This document shows positions 15,371 through 26,609 of a DNA stretch of 35,703 nt, piece by piece. A model generated the notes under the pieces. That model was given only the letters and a program-made list of their open reading frames with translations. It did not search any database and was not told the DNA's origin. How positions within the stretch are numbered: position 1 is the first letter of the stretch; every line of letters starts with the position of its first letter. Position numbers and translations under genes: made by a program. The stretch comes from Nitrospira sp. (GTDB lineage Bacteria > Nitrospirota > Nitrospiria > Nitrospirales > Nitrospiraceae), in contig JAOUMR010000024.1 in NCBI GenBank assembly GCA_029881435.1, forward strand, positions 1 to 35,703, in the 5' to 3' direction.

Positions 15371-16573
15371 CTAGGCGCCGATAGTTTGTTTCGTTTCGTC
15401 CAGATGCTTTTGTAGATATGTCATGAACGGAGTGCCGCCGGTGCCGACTGCAGTGGGGTTGGTTGTGCTGGTCTGGTGTTGGCGATTGATGTAGCTGTCT
15501 GCGTAGCCGATATGGATTTCACGGAACTGTGCCAGAAGGCCGACGCACACACCGTAGGCTGACCAGAGTTCGGAATGGCTTTGTCTGCGATCATGGACAT
15601 AGCTGGAAAGGCGGGCGCGCCCGCTGCTGTCAGTCTGGCTCTCGAGGGCTTGAAGAAAAGCCCGGTGGCGGGGTGGCATGTACTCCCGCATTTCTTGCAG
15701 GTACACCGTCAAGGGATCGGGCGCATGGTGGATACCCAGTCCCGCGTCCAGGCACGGGACGATCGTACTCTGTGCTCCGGTCTCACCACGGAACTGCTGC
15801 GGTTGTTGGGCATAGGCTTCGACCTTCTCATAAATGAGGCCATCGGGTAATGACAGGCTATTCTTCCAGCCGTGAATGTAGGGCCGCACGCGGGTGTAAT
15901 ACACATAGGGATCGCAGCGTTCTTTCATGCGGAGCAACGTATCCCGCATAGCGGTTTGCGCGGACGCCAGAGCTTGTAAACCCAACAGTACCTCATCGTC
16001 ATTTCCTTCAGAGGCTGCGTTTATCGCCCGTACCAGACCAGCCAAGCCAGGTCCCGCCTGTTGCTCAATCTGGATGTGGACGACGACAAACCACTCTTCG
16101 TCCAGCCCACCGAGAAAATTCTGCAGGAGCACGATATTGTCGAGCTGAATCGGCTTCGTCCCATCAAGTCGGCGCCAGTTGTCCAATGCGTAAGACGCAT
16201 AGGAGAGGACTGGCGGCCGGCCGAGCTTTTGGGCGATCTCAGACCATGGCCGGGCAAGCTGGGAGGGGAGCTTGACGGCCGGTTGCCCCAGCGTTTCCCA
16301 AACATAGGCATGGCCCGCGAAGGAAAGCATCCGCAGTGCGGCTCGGCACTCGTCTTCGCGCCAATTCGATGGAATGGATGGAAGCAACGCTGGTTGTTCG
16401 TCGATAAACTGCCGGACCTGGCGTGCGCTCAATAGTTTCGGCATCTCGTGGCCCAGATGATTCAGCGTGGGGCAGTCGAGCAGAGTTTCGCATGGGTCCG
16501 ACGGTAGGAATCCCCGCTCAGGAGAGATTCCGAAATCTGTAAGCGACAGTGGTTGGGAGGTGGAGGATTTCAC
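15371..16573 (-). CDS. Indoleamine 2,3-dioxygenase family haem enzyme
   Basis: Haem dioxygenase that would open the indole ring of tryptophan to N-formylkynurenine, 400 residues. Family landmarks in order: RPPVLSYASYALDNW near 119-133, EWFVVVHIQIEQQAGP near 160-175, PYIHGWKNSLSLPDGLIYE near 231-249, FRGETGAQST near 261-270, the proximal haem ligand His354 in FREIHIGYADSYI, and the C-terminal GTGGT loop near 377-381. All are in register with human IDO1. The start is set at the GTG 16573 because AAGGAG precedes it. A longer ATG frame (16654) would run through a terminator-like palindrome. Bacterial homologues are sporadic. The formamidase-like gene at 10103 could supply the next step. Confidence 0.92.
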   Translation of the reverse strand: MKSSTSQPLSLTDFGISPERGFLPSDPCETLLDCPTLNHLGHEMPKLLSARQVRQFIDEQPALLPSIPSNWREDECRAALRMLSFAGHAYVWETLGQPAVKLPSQLARPWSEIAQKLGRPPVLSYASYALDNWRRLDGTKPIQLDNIVLLQNFLGGLDEEWFVVVHIQIEQQAGPGLAGLVRAINAASEGNDDEVLLGLQALASAQTAMRDTLLRMKERCDPYVYYTRVRPYIHGWKNSLSLPDGLIYEKVEAYAQQPQQFRGETGAQSTIVPCLDAGLGIHHAPDPLTVYLQEMREYMPPRHRAFLQALESQTDSSGRARLSSYVHDRRQSHSELWSAYGVCVGLLAQFREIHIGYADSYINRQHQTSTTNPTAVGTGGTPFMTYLQKHLDETKQTIGA

Positions 16574-16645
16574 AGGGGCTCCTTGCCCACACTCTACCAC
16601 TCCTCTATGAGATTGCAATCGGTTGCAGAAACCCACTCCAAACCA

Positions 16646-16671
16646 AAAGGCCACCTGTACAGGTGGCCTTT
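16646..16671 (-). terminator. Perfect palindrome, probable terminator of ahcY
   Basis: AAAGGCCACCTGTACAGGTGGCCTTT is a perfect 26-bp palindrome. On the minus strand it is followed by TGG, and its own arm supplies the U-rich end (CCTTTT). It lies downstream of ahcY and 73 nt before the IDO start, insulating the two. An operator for the IDO gene is the alternative reading. Confidence 0.65.
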
Positions 16672-16787
16672 CAATTTATTATTCCTCTCTCCGCAGGTGT
16701 GGTGCCGGTGCTCTCAACTGCGCGCGCTATTTCACCCGCCCACCCGAGCGCGCCGAGCTCTTGCCCTCAGCGAGCATCGCCCGAATC

Positions 16788-16910
16788 AGGATGCTCAAAA
16801 TGGCATCCCAGCTAGGCCGCAGGGAGCTCGGCGACCGAAGCGTACCCTTGCGGTACGTTGCAGGGAGACGGGCGACTGAGAACAACGCTGGGGGACATTT
16901 TCAGCATCCT
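16788..16910. repeat. Intergenic palindromic element abutting the ahcY stop
   Basis: AGGATGCTCAAAATG at 16788-16802 pairs with CATTTTCAGCATCCT at 16896-16910 (14 of 15). The element ends one base before the ahcY stop codon triplet. A small internal hairpin CGTACC/GGTACG lies near 16840-16856. Size (about 123 bp) and location at a gene end parallel the element at 9918-10040. Confidence 0.55.
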
Positions 16911-16911
16911 G

Positions 16912-19417
<2,506 letters not shown>

Positions 19418-19746
19418 ATGCCCTCGTGGGTTCAGGTTATGAAAAGCCAGTGCTATTGTGTCTGTCGATGGTAAATGTGAGGATGTGGTGCCGAGTGATG
19501 AGCCACGCACAAACCTTGCCAATTCTAAAGATATCGATCGGTTTTGTCCATTACTTCGGTGGTGGAGGCATGAGAAATTGTCACCTGCCGTTTACTTGAC
19601 TCAGGTTTTTCTGGGCTTGTAACATGCCTGAGTTCATAGGAAATCATCTCGTACCGAGCATGAAGTCATGCCTGATGATCACAATGACGATAAGGCCGTA
19701 ACATCGCCTATCTGAATCACGTACTATTTAAAGTTAAAAAGTTAAT
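19418..19746. other. Divergent promoter region, metK / tlpA-like gene
   Basis: 329 bp between divergently transcribed genes. It must carry both promoters, but I could not assign firm -35/-10 boxes. The word CATGCCTGA occurs twice in direct orientation (near 19624 and 19668). The stretch just before the thioredoxin gene is AT-rich. No recognisable SAM-sensing riboswitch and no credible small gene were found. Confidence 0.5.
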
Positions 19747-20301
19747 ATGCGACATCACCTGGTAGCACCGTGCTTAACGCTTGTGGTCGTCAGTGGGATC
19801 GTCTTGGGAGTATTCTCTGCCACGGAGTCAGCCCAATCTGTGAAGCGACCCGGTATTGAGCGGGGAGTGGTTCAAGTCGGTGACGAAGCGCCGAACTTTA
19901 TGTTGCGCGATCTTGCTGGAAAAGTGATGAGCTTGTCGCAGTTCAGAGGCAAAGTTGTCCTCTTGAATTTCTGGGCGACCTGGTGCGGACCGTGTCGTGT
20001 CGAGATGCCGGCCATGGAACAGCTGTATCAAACGTTCCCCCGACGAGAATTCGAGATTCTCGCCGTCTCAACGGATTCTCAGGGTGCGGCTGTGACACGG
20101 CCATTCCAGAAGAAAATGGGCTTTACTTTTCCCATTCTCCATGACTCGGAGTATCGCACTGGGTTAGTGTATGGGGCTCGCACACTGCCGATTACGTTCA
20201 TGCTCGATCGCCAGGGGATTGTGCGTCAAAAGATCTTCGGCGCTCGCGATTGGGCTTCCCCTGAGGCTCGTGAATTGATTCATGCGCTGATGAAGTCGTA
20301 A
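19747..20301 (+). CDS. TlpA/ResA-like periplasmic thiol-disulfide oxidoreductase
   Basis: Thioredoxin-fold protein of 184 residues with an N-terminal membrane anchor or signal (about 5-29) and the redox motif WCGPC (Cys80, Cys83). The preceding VVLLNFWAT strand and the cis-Pro loop TLPITFMLDRQG are typical of the ResA/TlpA group, which reduces apocytochrome c haem-site cysteines or other periplasmic disulfides. The gene for CcdA, which would supply its electrons, starts 2 bp after its stop, so the two are one unit. Confidence 0.9.
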   Translation: MRHHLVAPCLTLVVVSGIVLGVFSATESAQSVKRPGIERGVVQVGDEAPNFMLRDLAGKVMSLSQFRGKVVLLNFWATWCGPCRVEMPAMEQLYQTFPRREFEILAVSTDSQGAAVTRPFQKKMGFTFPILHDSEYRTGLVYGARTLPITFMLDRQGIVRQKIFGARDWASPEARELIHALMKS

Positions 20302-20303
20302 CG

Positions 20304-21050
20304 ATGACACAATCGATCCCACAGATTTCCCTCATCGCCGCGTTCACCGCGGGGCTTCTCTCATTTGTGTCTCCTTGCGTCCTGCCGTTGGTGCCAAGTT
20401 ATATCTCGTATATCACCGGACTCTCGGTCGAGCAGCTCACCGATGCCTCTGAGCGGATGAAATTCAAGAGGGCGATCGTCGTGAACTCTCTGCTGTTCAT
20501 CGCCGGGTTTTCCTCGGTCTTTATCGCCTTCGGGGCGTCAGCGAGCTTTCTGGGACAAATCTTGATCACTCATCAGGACGTCATTCGCCGCGTCGGCGGA
20601 GTCTTGATTATTGTGTTCGGGCTGTATCTGCTCGGGATTTTGAATCTCAAGTTCCTAAAGATGGAACATCGATTTCAATTCCGTAACAGGCCGGCCGGGT
20701 ACCTGGGATCGTTCCTGATCGGAGTGGCCTTTGCCGCAGGGTGGACACCCTGTGTCGGACCGGTACTGGGCTCCATTCTTCTCTACGCGAGTACGACCGA
20801 CTCCCTTCTCAGCGGGGTTGTCCTCCTGACATGTTACTCGTTCGGGTTGGGGCTGCCGTTGTTCCTCACGGCCTTAGGTGTGGATCGATTTCTGGCGTAT
20901 TTCAAAGAAGTGCGAGCTTATTTGTGGGGAGTTTCGACGGTAAGCGGGGTCATGCTGGTTCTGGTCGGCGTGATGATCTATGCGAACTCACTCACGATGG
21001 TGACCAGTTTCTTGGAGCGCTATGGAATCGGGTGGTACCTGGGGCAGTAG
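20304..21050 (+). CDS. ccdA: Cytochrome c biogenesis protein CcdA (DsbD transmembrane-like)
   Basis: Inner-membrane protein of 248 residues with six hydrophobic segments. It carries the two conserved redox cysteines, Cys25 in FVSPCVLPLVPSY and Cys150 in GWTPCVGPVLGS, that pass electrons from cytoplasmic thioredoxin to periplasmic TlpA/ResA-like partners. It directly follows such a partner. Several c-type haem proteins in the window (4479 and 32728) would need this pathway. Confidence 0.93.
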   Translation: MTQSIPQISLIAAFTAGLLSFVSPCVLPLVPSYISYITGLSVEQLTDASERMKFKRAIVVNSLLFIAGFSSVFIAFGASASFLGQILITHQDVIRRVGGVLIIVFGLYLLGILNLKFLKMEHRFQFRNRPAGYLGSFLIGVAFAAGWTPCVGPVLGSILLYASTTDSLLSGVVLLTCYSFGLGLPLFLTALGVDRFLAYFKEVRAYLWGVSTVSGVMLVLVGVMIYANSLTMVTSFLERYGIGWYLGQ

Positions 21051-21195
21051 TGAGTGTTGGTCTCGTACGCCGCCTTCAGCTTTGATCCTTTGCTCCCTCC
21101 CCGGGTAGAAATCATAACCTACGCCCGTCATCTTCCGCCTTCCGTCGCCTCGCTGACAGAGGCATTTCCTTGATCCCGAACCAGTGACGACTGAA

Positions 21196-22188
21196 TTAGC
21201 ACCAGGCGCCAAGGCGGCAGACCGTGAAAGCGTTTCCGAGCGCACCCGAGGTGGGAGAACTAAGCCGGTCGAACGATGAGGGAACACCAAGAGTCCCTAT
21301 CGCTGAAGATGGTGATGAAGAAACAGATGGTTCGCTAGGGGTAGGCGGTCGGCTGCTTAGGATGATCGCCGAGCCGGCATCTGAAAGAGAGGCTGGATCT
21401 GATTTTTGTGCCAGGAGGGTATTGGGGCGTGCTCCGCCGATTTTCTCCAATAACTGGGTCCCGGCCTCGGACGCCGTACTGTTGGGATGTTTGTCCAAGA
21501 GCACGACGAGATTGTCTTTTGCCCAATCGTCGGCACCCATTTCATGGTATGCCTTGGCCTGGAAGTATAGGGCATCGGAGGCGACCGGCTTATCCGGATA
21601 GGTTTTGATGACCTGGTCGAACCGATGAGCGGCAGCAAGATATGAACCCCGTCGGTAATAGAATTGTCCCACGAAGAGATGCATCTGAGCGATCCAATTG
21701 TGGCACTCCTCAAGTTTTTGCTGCGCCTGCGCATCGTAGCGGCTGCCGGGGAAGTCTTTTCTCATCTGTTCGAACGCTGCGATGGCTTTCTGTATCGGTT
21801 CGGGATCTCGGTCGATGGTCTTGGCCATTTTGAAATGAATTTCACCGATCCTGAATGCGGCGTAGGGAGCCAGCACGTGATTGCGATGAAGGTCCATGAA
21901 GTGGTTGTACTCCACTAAGGCCTCTGCATACTCTTCTTTCTCAAAATACGCTTCTCCCCGCTTCATGATCACGTTGGGGTGGTAATGGTTGTCGACGGTA
22001 TCACCGATAAAAATTTGCTCGTCCGTTCCACTGATGACCTTCTTGAGCCCACTCCGAACGTCACTTGGGGTGATATCACCGGCGCAGGAGACCATCAAGA
22101 GTGACCCAAGGGTCAGACAGCCGGCCAGTCGAACACGTAAGGATATGAATCGCGGATGAACACCCGGATGAAAGCTGAAGACGCTCAT
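21196..22188 (-). CDS. BamD-like TPR outer-membrane lipoprotein
   Basis: Lipoprotein with lipobox LLMVSC (Cys35 from this start) and tetratricopeptide-like repeats over about residues 60-270. The segment RGEAYFEKEEYAEALVEY and the repeated pattern KTYPDKPVASDALYFQAKAY match the BamD/YfiO family, whose members help the BamA machine insert outer-membrane proteins. The C-terminal 70 residues are Ser/Pro-rich and low in complexity, an extension not seen in short BamD proteins. Another in-frame ATG lies 6 codons upstream (22206), and neither start has a strong ribosome binding site. A CpoB/YbgF-like coordinator is a less likely alternative. Confidence 0.82.
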   Translation of the reverse strand: MSVFSFHPGVHPRFISLRVRLAGCLTLGSLLMVSCAGDITPSDVRSGLKKVISGTDEQIFIGDTVDNHYHPNVIMKRGEAYFEKEEYAEALVEYNHFMDLHRNHVLAPYAAFRIGEIHFKMAKTIDRDPEPIQKAIAAFEQMRKDFPGSRYDAQAQQKLEECHNWIAQMHLFVGQFYYRRGSYLAAAHRFDQVIKTYPDKPVASDALYFQAKAYHEMGADDWAKDNLVVLLDKHPNSTASEAGTQLLEKIGGARPNTLLAQKSDPASLSDAGSAIILSSRPPTPSEPSVSSSPSSAIGTLGVPSSFDRLSSPTSGALGNAFTVCRLGAWC

Positions 22189-22242
22189 AGTCGACACACA
22201 TAGCAAGGAAACGCGTAAAAATCAATCACATGACCGGTTTGG

Positions 22243-22271
22243 TTGACCTGTCTGTGCATGCTCCCTATAAT
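22243..22271 (+). promoter_or_regulatory. Sigma70-type promoter of fabH
   Basis: TTGACC at 22243-22248 and TATAAT at 22266-22271 are separated by exactly 17 bp, near-consensus for a housekeeping promoter. Transcription would start near 22278, leaving a leader of about 60 nt before the fabH start. Confidence 0.75.
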
Positions 22272-22335
22272 TCAGCCCAAGATTCGCTTTGTGCAATCTG
22301 ATCAATTTCGCTAGAAATGCTAATGGTTTAGGGGA

Positions 22336-23328
22336 ATGCTTCGACCGAGGATCATTGGACCTGGCAGCTATCTTCCTTCCCGTGTCGTCACCAACGAGGA
22401 GATCGCCCGTATGACGGGGGTATCTCCGGCTAGTATCGAACGACTCACCGGTATACGGACGCGGCGTTGGGCTGCAGAGCAGGAGGCGTCTTCCGATATG
22501 GCCATTGCGGCAGGGCGCCGGGCCCTCGATGCCGCTGGATGTTCGCCTTCCTCCATCGATGCCATCATCCTCTCGACAACATCTCCCGATATGGCATTTC
22601 CGTCAACAGCGTGCGCGGTTCAACGAGGCTTAGGATGCCGGCAAGTAGGAGCCTTTGATGTGTCTGCGTCCTGCTCGGGATTTTTGTACGGCCTTTCCAT
22701 GGCGCAAGTCATGATTCAGAGTAGCCATGTGCGGACCTGTCTCGTGATCGCGTCAGAGGTGAAGTCACGATCCCTCGATCACCAGGATGAAGCGACGACA
22801 CTGTTGTTTGGCGACGGTGCTGGAGCCGTCATCGTTCGAGGTGAAGAAGATCACAGCCCTGAGCGGCGAGGAATTCTCGGCGTCAAGTTATATGCCGATG
22901 GAGCACACCACGGACTTATCCGTGTTCCTGGCGGCGGATCGCGGTTGCCATTATCGTCCGATATGTTGAAAACGGGAGGGCATACGCTCCGTATGCGGGG
23001 GGCACCGCTCTTTCGACTGGCCGTTCGACGAGTCGAACGCGCGGTGATGGACATCCTGAAGGAATTTGGTGTCTGTCAGGAAGATGTTAAGCAGGTTGTG
23101 CTCCATCAGGCGAACGGGCGTATCCTATCTCAAATTGCGGGTCGTTTGGGTGTCGGTCCCGATCGTTTGGCATCGGTGATCGAACAGTACGGCAATACGT
23201 CCTCGGCATCTCTTCCGATCGCGCTCGATGATGCGGTGCGCAATGGAAAGATCTCGCCAGGAGACCTCGTGCTCCTTGGCAGCTTTGGCGGCGGCCTGAC
23301 ATGGGCTACGAGCCTCGTTCGTTGGTAA
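22336..23328 (+). CDS. fabH: Beta-ketoacyl-ACP synthase III
   Basis: Starts fatty-acid synthesis by condensing acyl-CoA with malonyl-ACP; 330 residues. The catalytic triad is complete: Cys113 in SASCSGFLYG, His257 in LHQANGRI and Asn287 in YGNTSSAS. The FGDGAGAVIV loop (about 158-167) and the C-terminal GGGLTW are standard. Size and N-terminus (RIIGPGSYLPSRVVTN) fit FabH. The purine-rich AGGGGA abuts the ATG with almost no spacer, which is unusual. A non-fatty-acid KASIII cannot be excluded because other fab genes are not beside it. Confidence 0.92.
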   Translation: MLRPRIIGPGSYLPSRVVTNEEIARMTGVSPASIERLTGIRTRRWAAEQEASSDMAIAAGRRALDAAGCSPSSIDAIILSTTSPDMAFPSTACAVQRGLGCRQVGAFDVSASCSGFLYGLSMAQVMIQSSHVRTCLVIASEVKSRSLDHQDEATTLLFGDGAGAVIVRGEEDHSPERRGILGVKLYADGAHHGLIRVPGGGSRLPLSSDMLKTGGHTLRMRGAPLFRLAVRRVERAVMDILKEFGVCQEDVKQVVLHQANGRILSQIAGRLGVGPDRLASVIEQYGNTSSASLPIALDDAVRNGKISPGDLVLLGSFGGGLTWATSLVRW

Positions 23329-23452
23329 CGGGCTCCGTAGGCGTCGGAATTTTCGCAGGACCTAGCATGCTCTGCCAAGTTCAACCAAAGTAAAAAGGTC
23401 GAGATGACGGTAGCCCAACTCTGGGCAAAGTTCCCGCCGTGAGTCGTTAATC

Positions 23453-25327
23453 CTAAGAGGTTAGCCTGCAGATCTTGCCAGCTTCGGTCGTAGAAGCGGA
23501 GCTGAGAGCTTTATCTCCGAGCGGCAGGCGAACGACAAAACGACTGCCCTGAGGATGATTCGCCTCCACCCATACATGCCCGCCATGCCCTTCAACGATG
23601 TGTTTCACGATCGCTAAGCCCAACCCCGTTCCTCCTAGCTCACGCGAGCGCGCCTTGTCGACACGATAAAAACGTTCAAAGACACGAGGCCGGTCTTGCT
23701 CCGGGATCCCGATGCCAGTATCGGCGACGCTCAGATCAATGGCCGTCGCCGGTCGCTCGGAAATTCTCGATGAAGAGGCCCAGGCGGCGCTGACCGTAAT
23801 GGTTCCACCCGCTGGCGTATACTTGATCGCGTTATCGAGCAGATTGCTCAAGACTTGTGCAAGCCGGTCTTCATCACCGGCCACAGGGGGGAGCAACGGC
23901 ATGATCGCTGTGACGAGGTGGTGGCGCTTCTTGTCGGCCATCGGTTTGACCATCGAGAGTGTCCGCTCAACCAGGGCTTGCAGTTCAAGCGGTTCTTCTT
24001 TCAAGGAGACGCGGCCGGATTCGATCTTTGACAATTCGAGTAGGTCTTCGATGATCAGATCCAGCCGATCGCTTTGCTTGAGGATAATGTCCAAAAAATT
24101 CTTGGACGCAACAGGATCGTCCTTGGCGCCGTCGAGCAGAGCCTCAACATACCCTTTAATGGAGGTCAGCGGAGTACGAAGCTCGTGCGAGACGTTCGCC
24201 ACAAAATCTGTCCGTATCTTCTCTAAGCGTCGCAGCTCTGTAATATCGTGGAAGACCAACACCACACAGGCTTCGTTTTCTCCTTTACCTCCTGCGGGAG
24301 ACGCTTCAATTTGCAAGCATCGCCCTGTAAGCGGCAGCACAATTTCATCCTGATGATGGGCCGGTGATTGAAGGATGAAGGCTACTAATTCGTTCAGCCG
24401 TTGATGGCGAAATAGCTCGGTGCAGGGGCGGCCTCGCGCGTCGATACGGGAGATGCCGAACATCCGTTCAAGCGCCGGATTGACCTGCAAGACGTGGCCA
24501 CGATAGTCCAAGACCATGACGCCTTCGACCATTGATGTCAGGACAGCTAAGAGTTGCGTGCGATCTTCCGACAGTTCGTCAATCTTGGCGTGGAGCTGAT
24601 CGACCATATGATTCAGTGTGGAGGCCAAGAGGCCGACTTCATCTTGCGCGGTTGTCCTGATGTGAAGGGCTTGGTTCCCGGAACCCAGTTGGCGAGCGGC
24701 CGAGGCGATGTCCGAAAGGGGCTTGGTAATACTATGTGCCAACCACACACTCAACGAGAGGGTAATGAGAAACGCCACACCAAGGGCCAAAAAGAGATGC
24801 TGCCGTACCTCCGATAGTTCGTGATCAAGCATCACCATTGGAATCCCTACCCGTAGGACAAGTGGTGAAGTCTCTTGAGCAGTTTTCATGAGGACAGCAC
24901 GATACATCGTCCGTTCGCCGGTGGTGTGACTGGAGCGGATGTCCCGTCCTTGTCCTGTGGAAAAGGCTTGATCGATTTCCGGGCGAGCTTTGTGATCTTC
25001 GATGACGGCGAGTTCGGCACCTTGAACGGCGCTATCGGCGAGAATGGCTCCATCTGTGGCGATCAATGTCACCCGAGCAACGGCCCGGGTGCCGAGATCA
25101 CGCGCGGTTTCCTGAAGTTGAGCAGGGAGTAGGGATGAATGCTCTTTGCCAAAGAGAGGCTGGAACCCGTATTCGACGAGTTTGGTTTTTGCCTCCAGGA
25201 CCTCACCCAATTGTGCCAAGCGCTGTCGTTCGAGGGCTTGAATTGTCATTACGCCCGCGATTAGCAAGCCACAGACCACCGCCACCAGCGTTCCGAGCAT
25301 GACCTTCCAGCGGATCGACCACGTCAT
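23453..25327 (-). CDS. phoR: PhoR-like membrane sensor histidine kinase
   Basis: Sensor kinase of 624 residues. TM1 is at about 9-29, a periplasmic domain at about 30-170, TM2 at about 178-198, HAMP at about 199-250 and PAS at about 255-365. HisKA has His381 in NVSHELRTPLTSIKG, and a complete HATPase follows (NLLDNAIKYT, DTGIGIPEQD, GTGLGLAIVKH). The H-box and domain order are those of the PhoR/ResE group. It overlaps the upstream response-regulator gene by 4 bp (ATGA). The symbol follows the family; a phosphate role is unproven because no pst or phoU genes are in the window. Confidence 0.88.
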   Translation of the reverse strand: MTWSIRWKVMLGTLVAVVCGLLIAGVMTIQALERQRLAQLGEVLEAKTKLVEYGFQPLFGKEHSSLLPAQLQETARDLGTRAVARVTLIATDGAILADSAVQGAELAVIEDHKARPEIDQAFSTGQGRDIRSSHTTGERTMYRAVLMKTAQETSPLVLRVGIPMVMLDHELSEVRQHLFLALGVAFLITLSLSVWLAHSITKPLSDIASAARQLGSGNQALHIRTTAQDEVGLLASTLNHMVDQLHAKIDELSEDRTQLLAVLTSMVEGVMVLDYRGHVLQVNPALERMFGISRIDARGRPCTELFRHQRLNELVAFILQSPAHHQDEIVLPLTGRCLQIEASPAGGKGENEACVVLVFHDITELRRLEKIRTDFVANVSHELRTPLTSIKGYVEALLDGAKDDPVASKNFLDIILKQSDRLDLIIEDLLELSKIESGRVSLKEEPLELQALVERTLSMVKPMADKKRHHLVTAIMPLLPPVAGDEDRLAQVLSNLLDNAIKYTPAGGTITVSAAWASSSRISERPATAIDLSVADTGIGIPEQDRPRVFERFYRVDKARSRELGGTGLGLAIVKHIVEGHGGHVWVEANHPQGSRFVVRLPLGDKALSSASTTEAGKICRLTS

Positions 25328-26034
25328 TCTGGTTCGTCTACATCTTTCAGTTTGTATCCGAGCGATTTGACCGCCACGATGGCTTCTTCAAGGAGCGGAA
25401 GCTTCTGTTTTACACGACGGATATGGACGTCGACCGTTCTCGTCGTTCCATAATAGTCGTACCCCCACACGGCGTTCAGCAATACCTCGCGGGTGAGCAC
25501 ACGACCTCGATGGCGCAGCAAATATTCGAGTAAGCCGAATTCCTTCGCCGTCAAGGTGACCTCTTGTTTGCCAAGGCTGACTTCATGCCGGGAGAGATTC
25601 ATTGTGAGCGCATTGTAGCGGTAGAGATTGGGCGCGGTCTCTGGAGTGCGTTCGACTCGCCTTAATAGAGCTTTGAGGCGGGCGACCAGCGTTTTCGGGC
25701 TGAAGGGCTTGGTGACATAATCATCTGCGCCCAGTTCCAGTCCGACAATCGTGTCCGATTCTTCGGCTTTGGCCGTCAGCATGATGATCGGCAGCATGGC
25801 GGTGTCAGGAGCAGAACGTAGACGCTTGCAGACTTCCAGGCCGTCCATTTCCGGCAACATGAGATCAAGGACCACGAGATCCGGTTTATCCTCCGTGACC
25901 TTCTTCAGGGCTTCGAGCCCGGTCATTGCGACGACAGTTCGAAAGCCTTCTTTCTCGAGGTAATGTTTGACAAGGTGCAGAATATCCCGTTCATCTTCGA
26001 CGATCAGGATTTTCTTGTGCGTCATGCTACCCAT
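25324..26034 (-). CDS. phoB: PhoB-like response regulator, OmpR family
   Basis: DNA-binding response regulator of 236 residues. The receiver has Asp57 in VVLDLMLPEMDG and the Lys of VTKPFSP. The OmpR-type winged-helix C-terminus contains VTLTAKEFGLLEYLL and GYDYYGTTRTVDVHIRRVKQKL. Two possible ATGs lie 9 nt apart (26034 and 26025); neither has a strong Shine-Dalgarno sequence. First gene of a two-gene operon with the sensor kinase, coupled by an ATGA overlap. Confidence 0.9.
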   Translation of the reverse strand: MGSMTHKKILIVEDERDILHLVKHYLEKEGFRTVVAMTGLEALKKVTEDKPDLVVLDLMLPEMDGLEVCKRLRSAPDTAMLPIIMLTAKAEESDTIVGLELGADDYVTKPFSPKTLVARLKALLRRVERTPETAPNLYRYNALTMNLSRHEVSLGKQEVTLTAKEFGLLEYLLRHRGRVLTREVLLNAVWGYDYYGTTRTVDVHIRRVKQKLPLLEEAIVAVKSLGYKLKDVDEPE

Positions 26035-26213
26035 GCGGATCTCAGCGTACGGGGCAGGGGAGAGGCTGTCAAGTAACCGCGGTAAGGCTGGAGTTGAGAC
26101 TGGCTCGTAGTAGACAGATTACGTGTAAGCCACTGCAGCGCTCGACGGTCCGGCAAGGTGAGTCACTTCGAATCGTGCGAAGCCGAACGCATCTCTCCTG
26201 ATCACCGTCCTGC

Positions 26214-26609
26214 TCAGCTCCTTGATCTCACATCAACGAGAATTCCGCAGAGATCGATGAAGACCCTGACGTTACCCGTTGTATCCTTGCGCGCGACCGT
26301 GAAGATGAGGTTGGATCCCGGATCTGCGTAGAGAATGATGTCCTGGCTTCCGAAATACCGTACTGGAAATTCGGGCTCGGCGATCTCAGCTACACCGTTG
26401 AGTGCAACAGGATAGATGCCCGTTCTCGATCCTGTTGTCACGTGGACAGCGTAAAAGAGAGGTTGCTTGGGATGCCCAAACCCGTTGATGCCTAGAAATT
26501 TGACATGGAATCGTTTTTTGGCCGGAACAGTAGAGATAACGACTTCCTTGATACTTTCTCCCGCGCTCAGATTGACGGCTGCTCCCGTTTGAAAAGGTCG
26601 TTGAGCCAT
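26214..26609 (-). CDS. Hypothetical protein, 131 residues
   Basis: I do not recognise this family. AAAGGAGG lies 9 nt before the ATG, so translation is well supported. There is no signal peptide or membrane segment. The predicted product is beta-rich (alternating hydrophobics such as EVVISTVPAKKRFHVKFLG, DIILYADPGSNLIFTVARKD and VRVFIDLCGILVDV) and may form a small beta-sandwich. It stands alone between the phoBR pair and ispH. Confidence 0.7.
   Translation of the reverse strand: MAQRPFQTGAAVNLSAGESIKEVVISTVPAKKRFHVKFLGINGFGHPKQPLFYAVHVTTGSRTGIYPVALNGVAEIAEPEFPVRYFGSQDIILYADPGSNLIFTVARKDTTGNVRVFIDLCGILVDVRSRS

Larger units (their letters stand above)
16574..16911. other. Intergenic region between the IDO gene and ahcY
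   Basis: 338 bp with no supported gene. It contains a perfect 26-bp palindrome (16646-16671) and a GC-rich element bounded by inverted repeats (16788-16910). Short open frames here have no ribosome binding site and cross the palindrome. Confidence 0.6.

Noticed and set aside
15371-16573. Tryptophan 2,3-dioxygenase instead of IDO
   Set aside because: Length, the LSYASYALDNW segment, the GAQST segment and the late haem His match IDO, not TDO.
19418-19560. SAM or SAH riboswitch before metK
   Set aside because: None of the conserved cores of the known SAM or SAH riboswitch classes could be found by eye.
26035-26213. Pho box upstream of phoB
   Set aside because: Only one loose half-site-like word (CTGTCAAG) was seen, not a tandem repeat.
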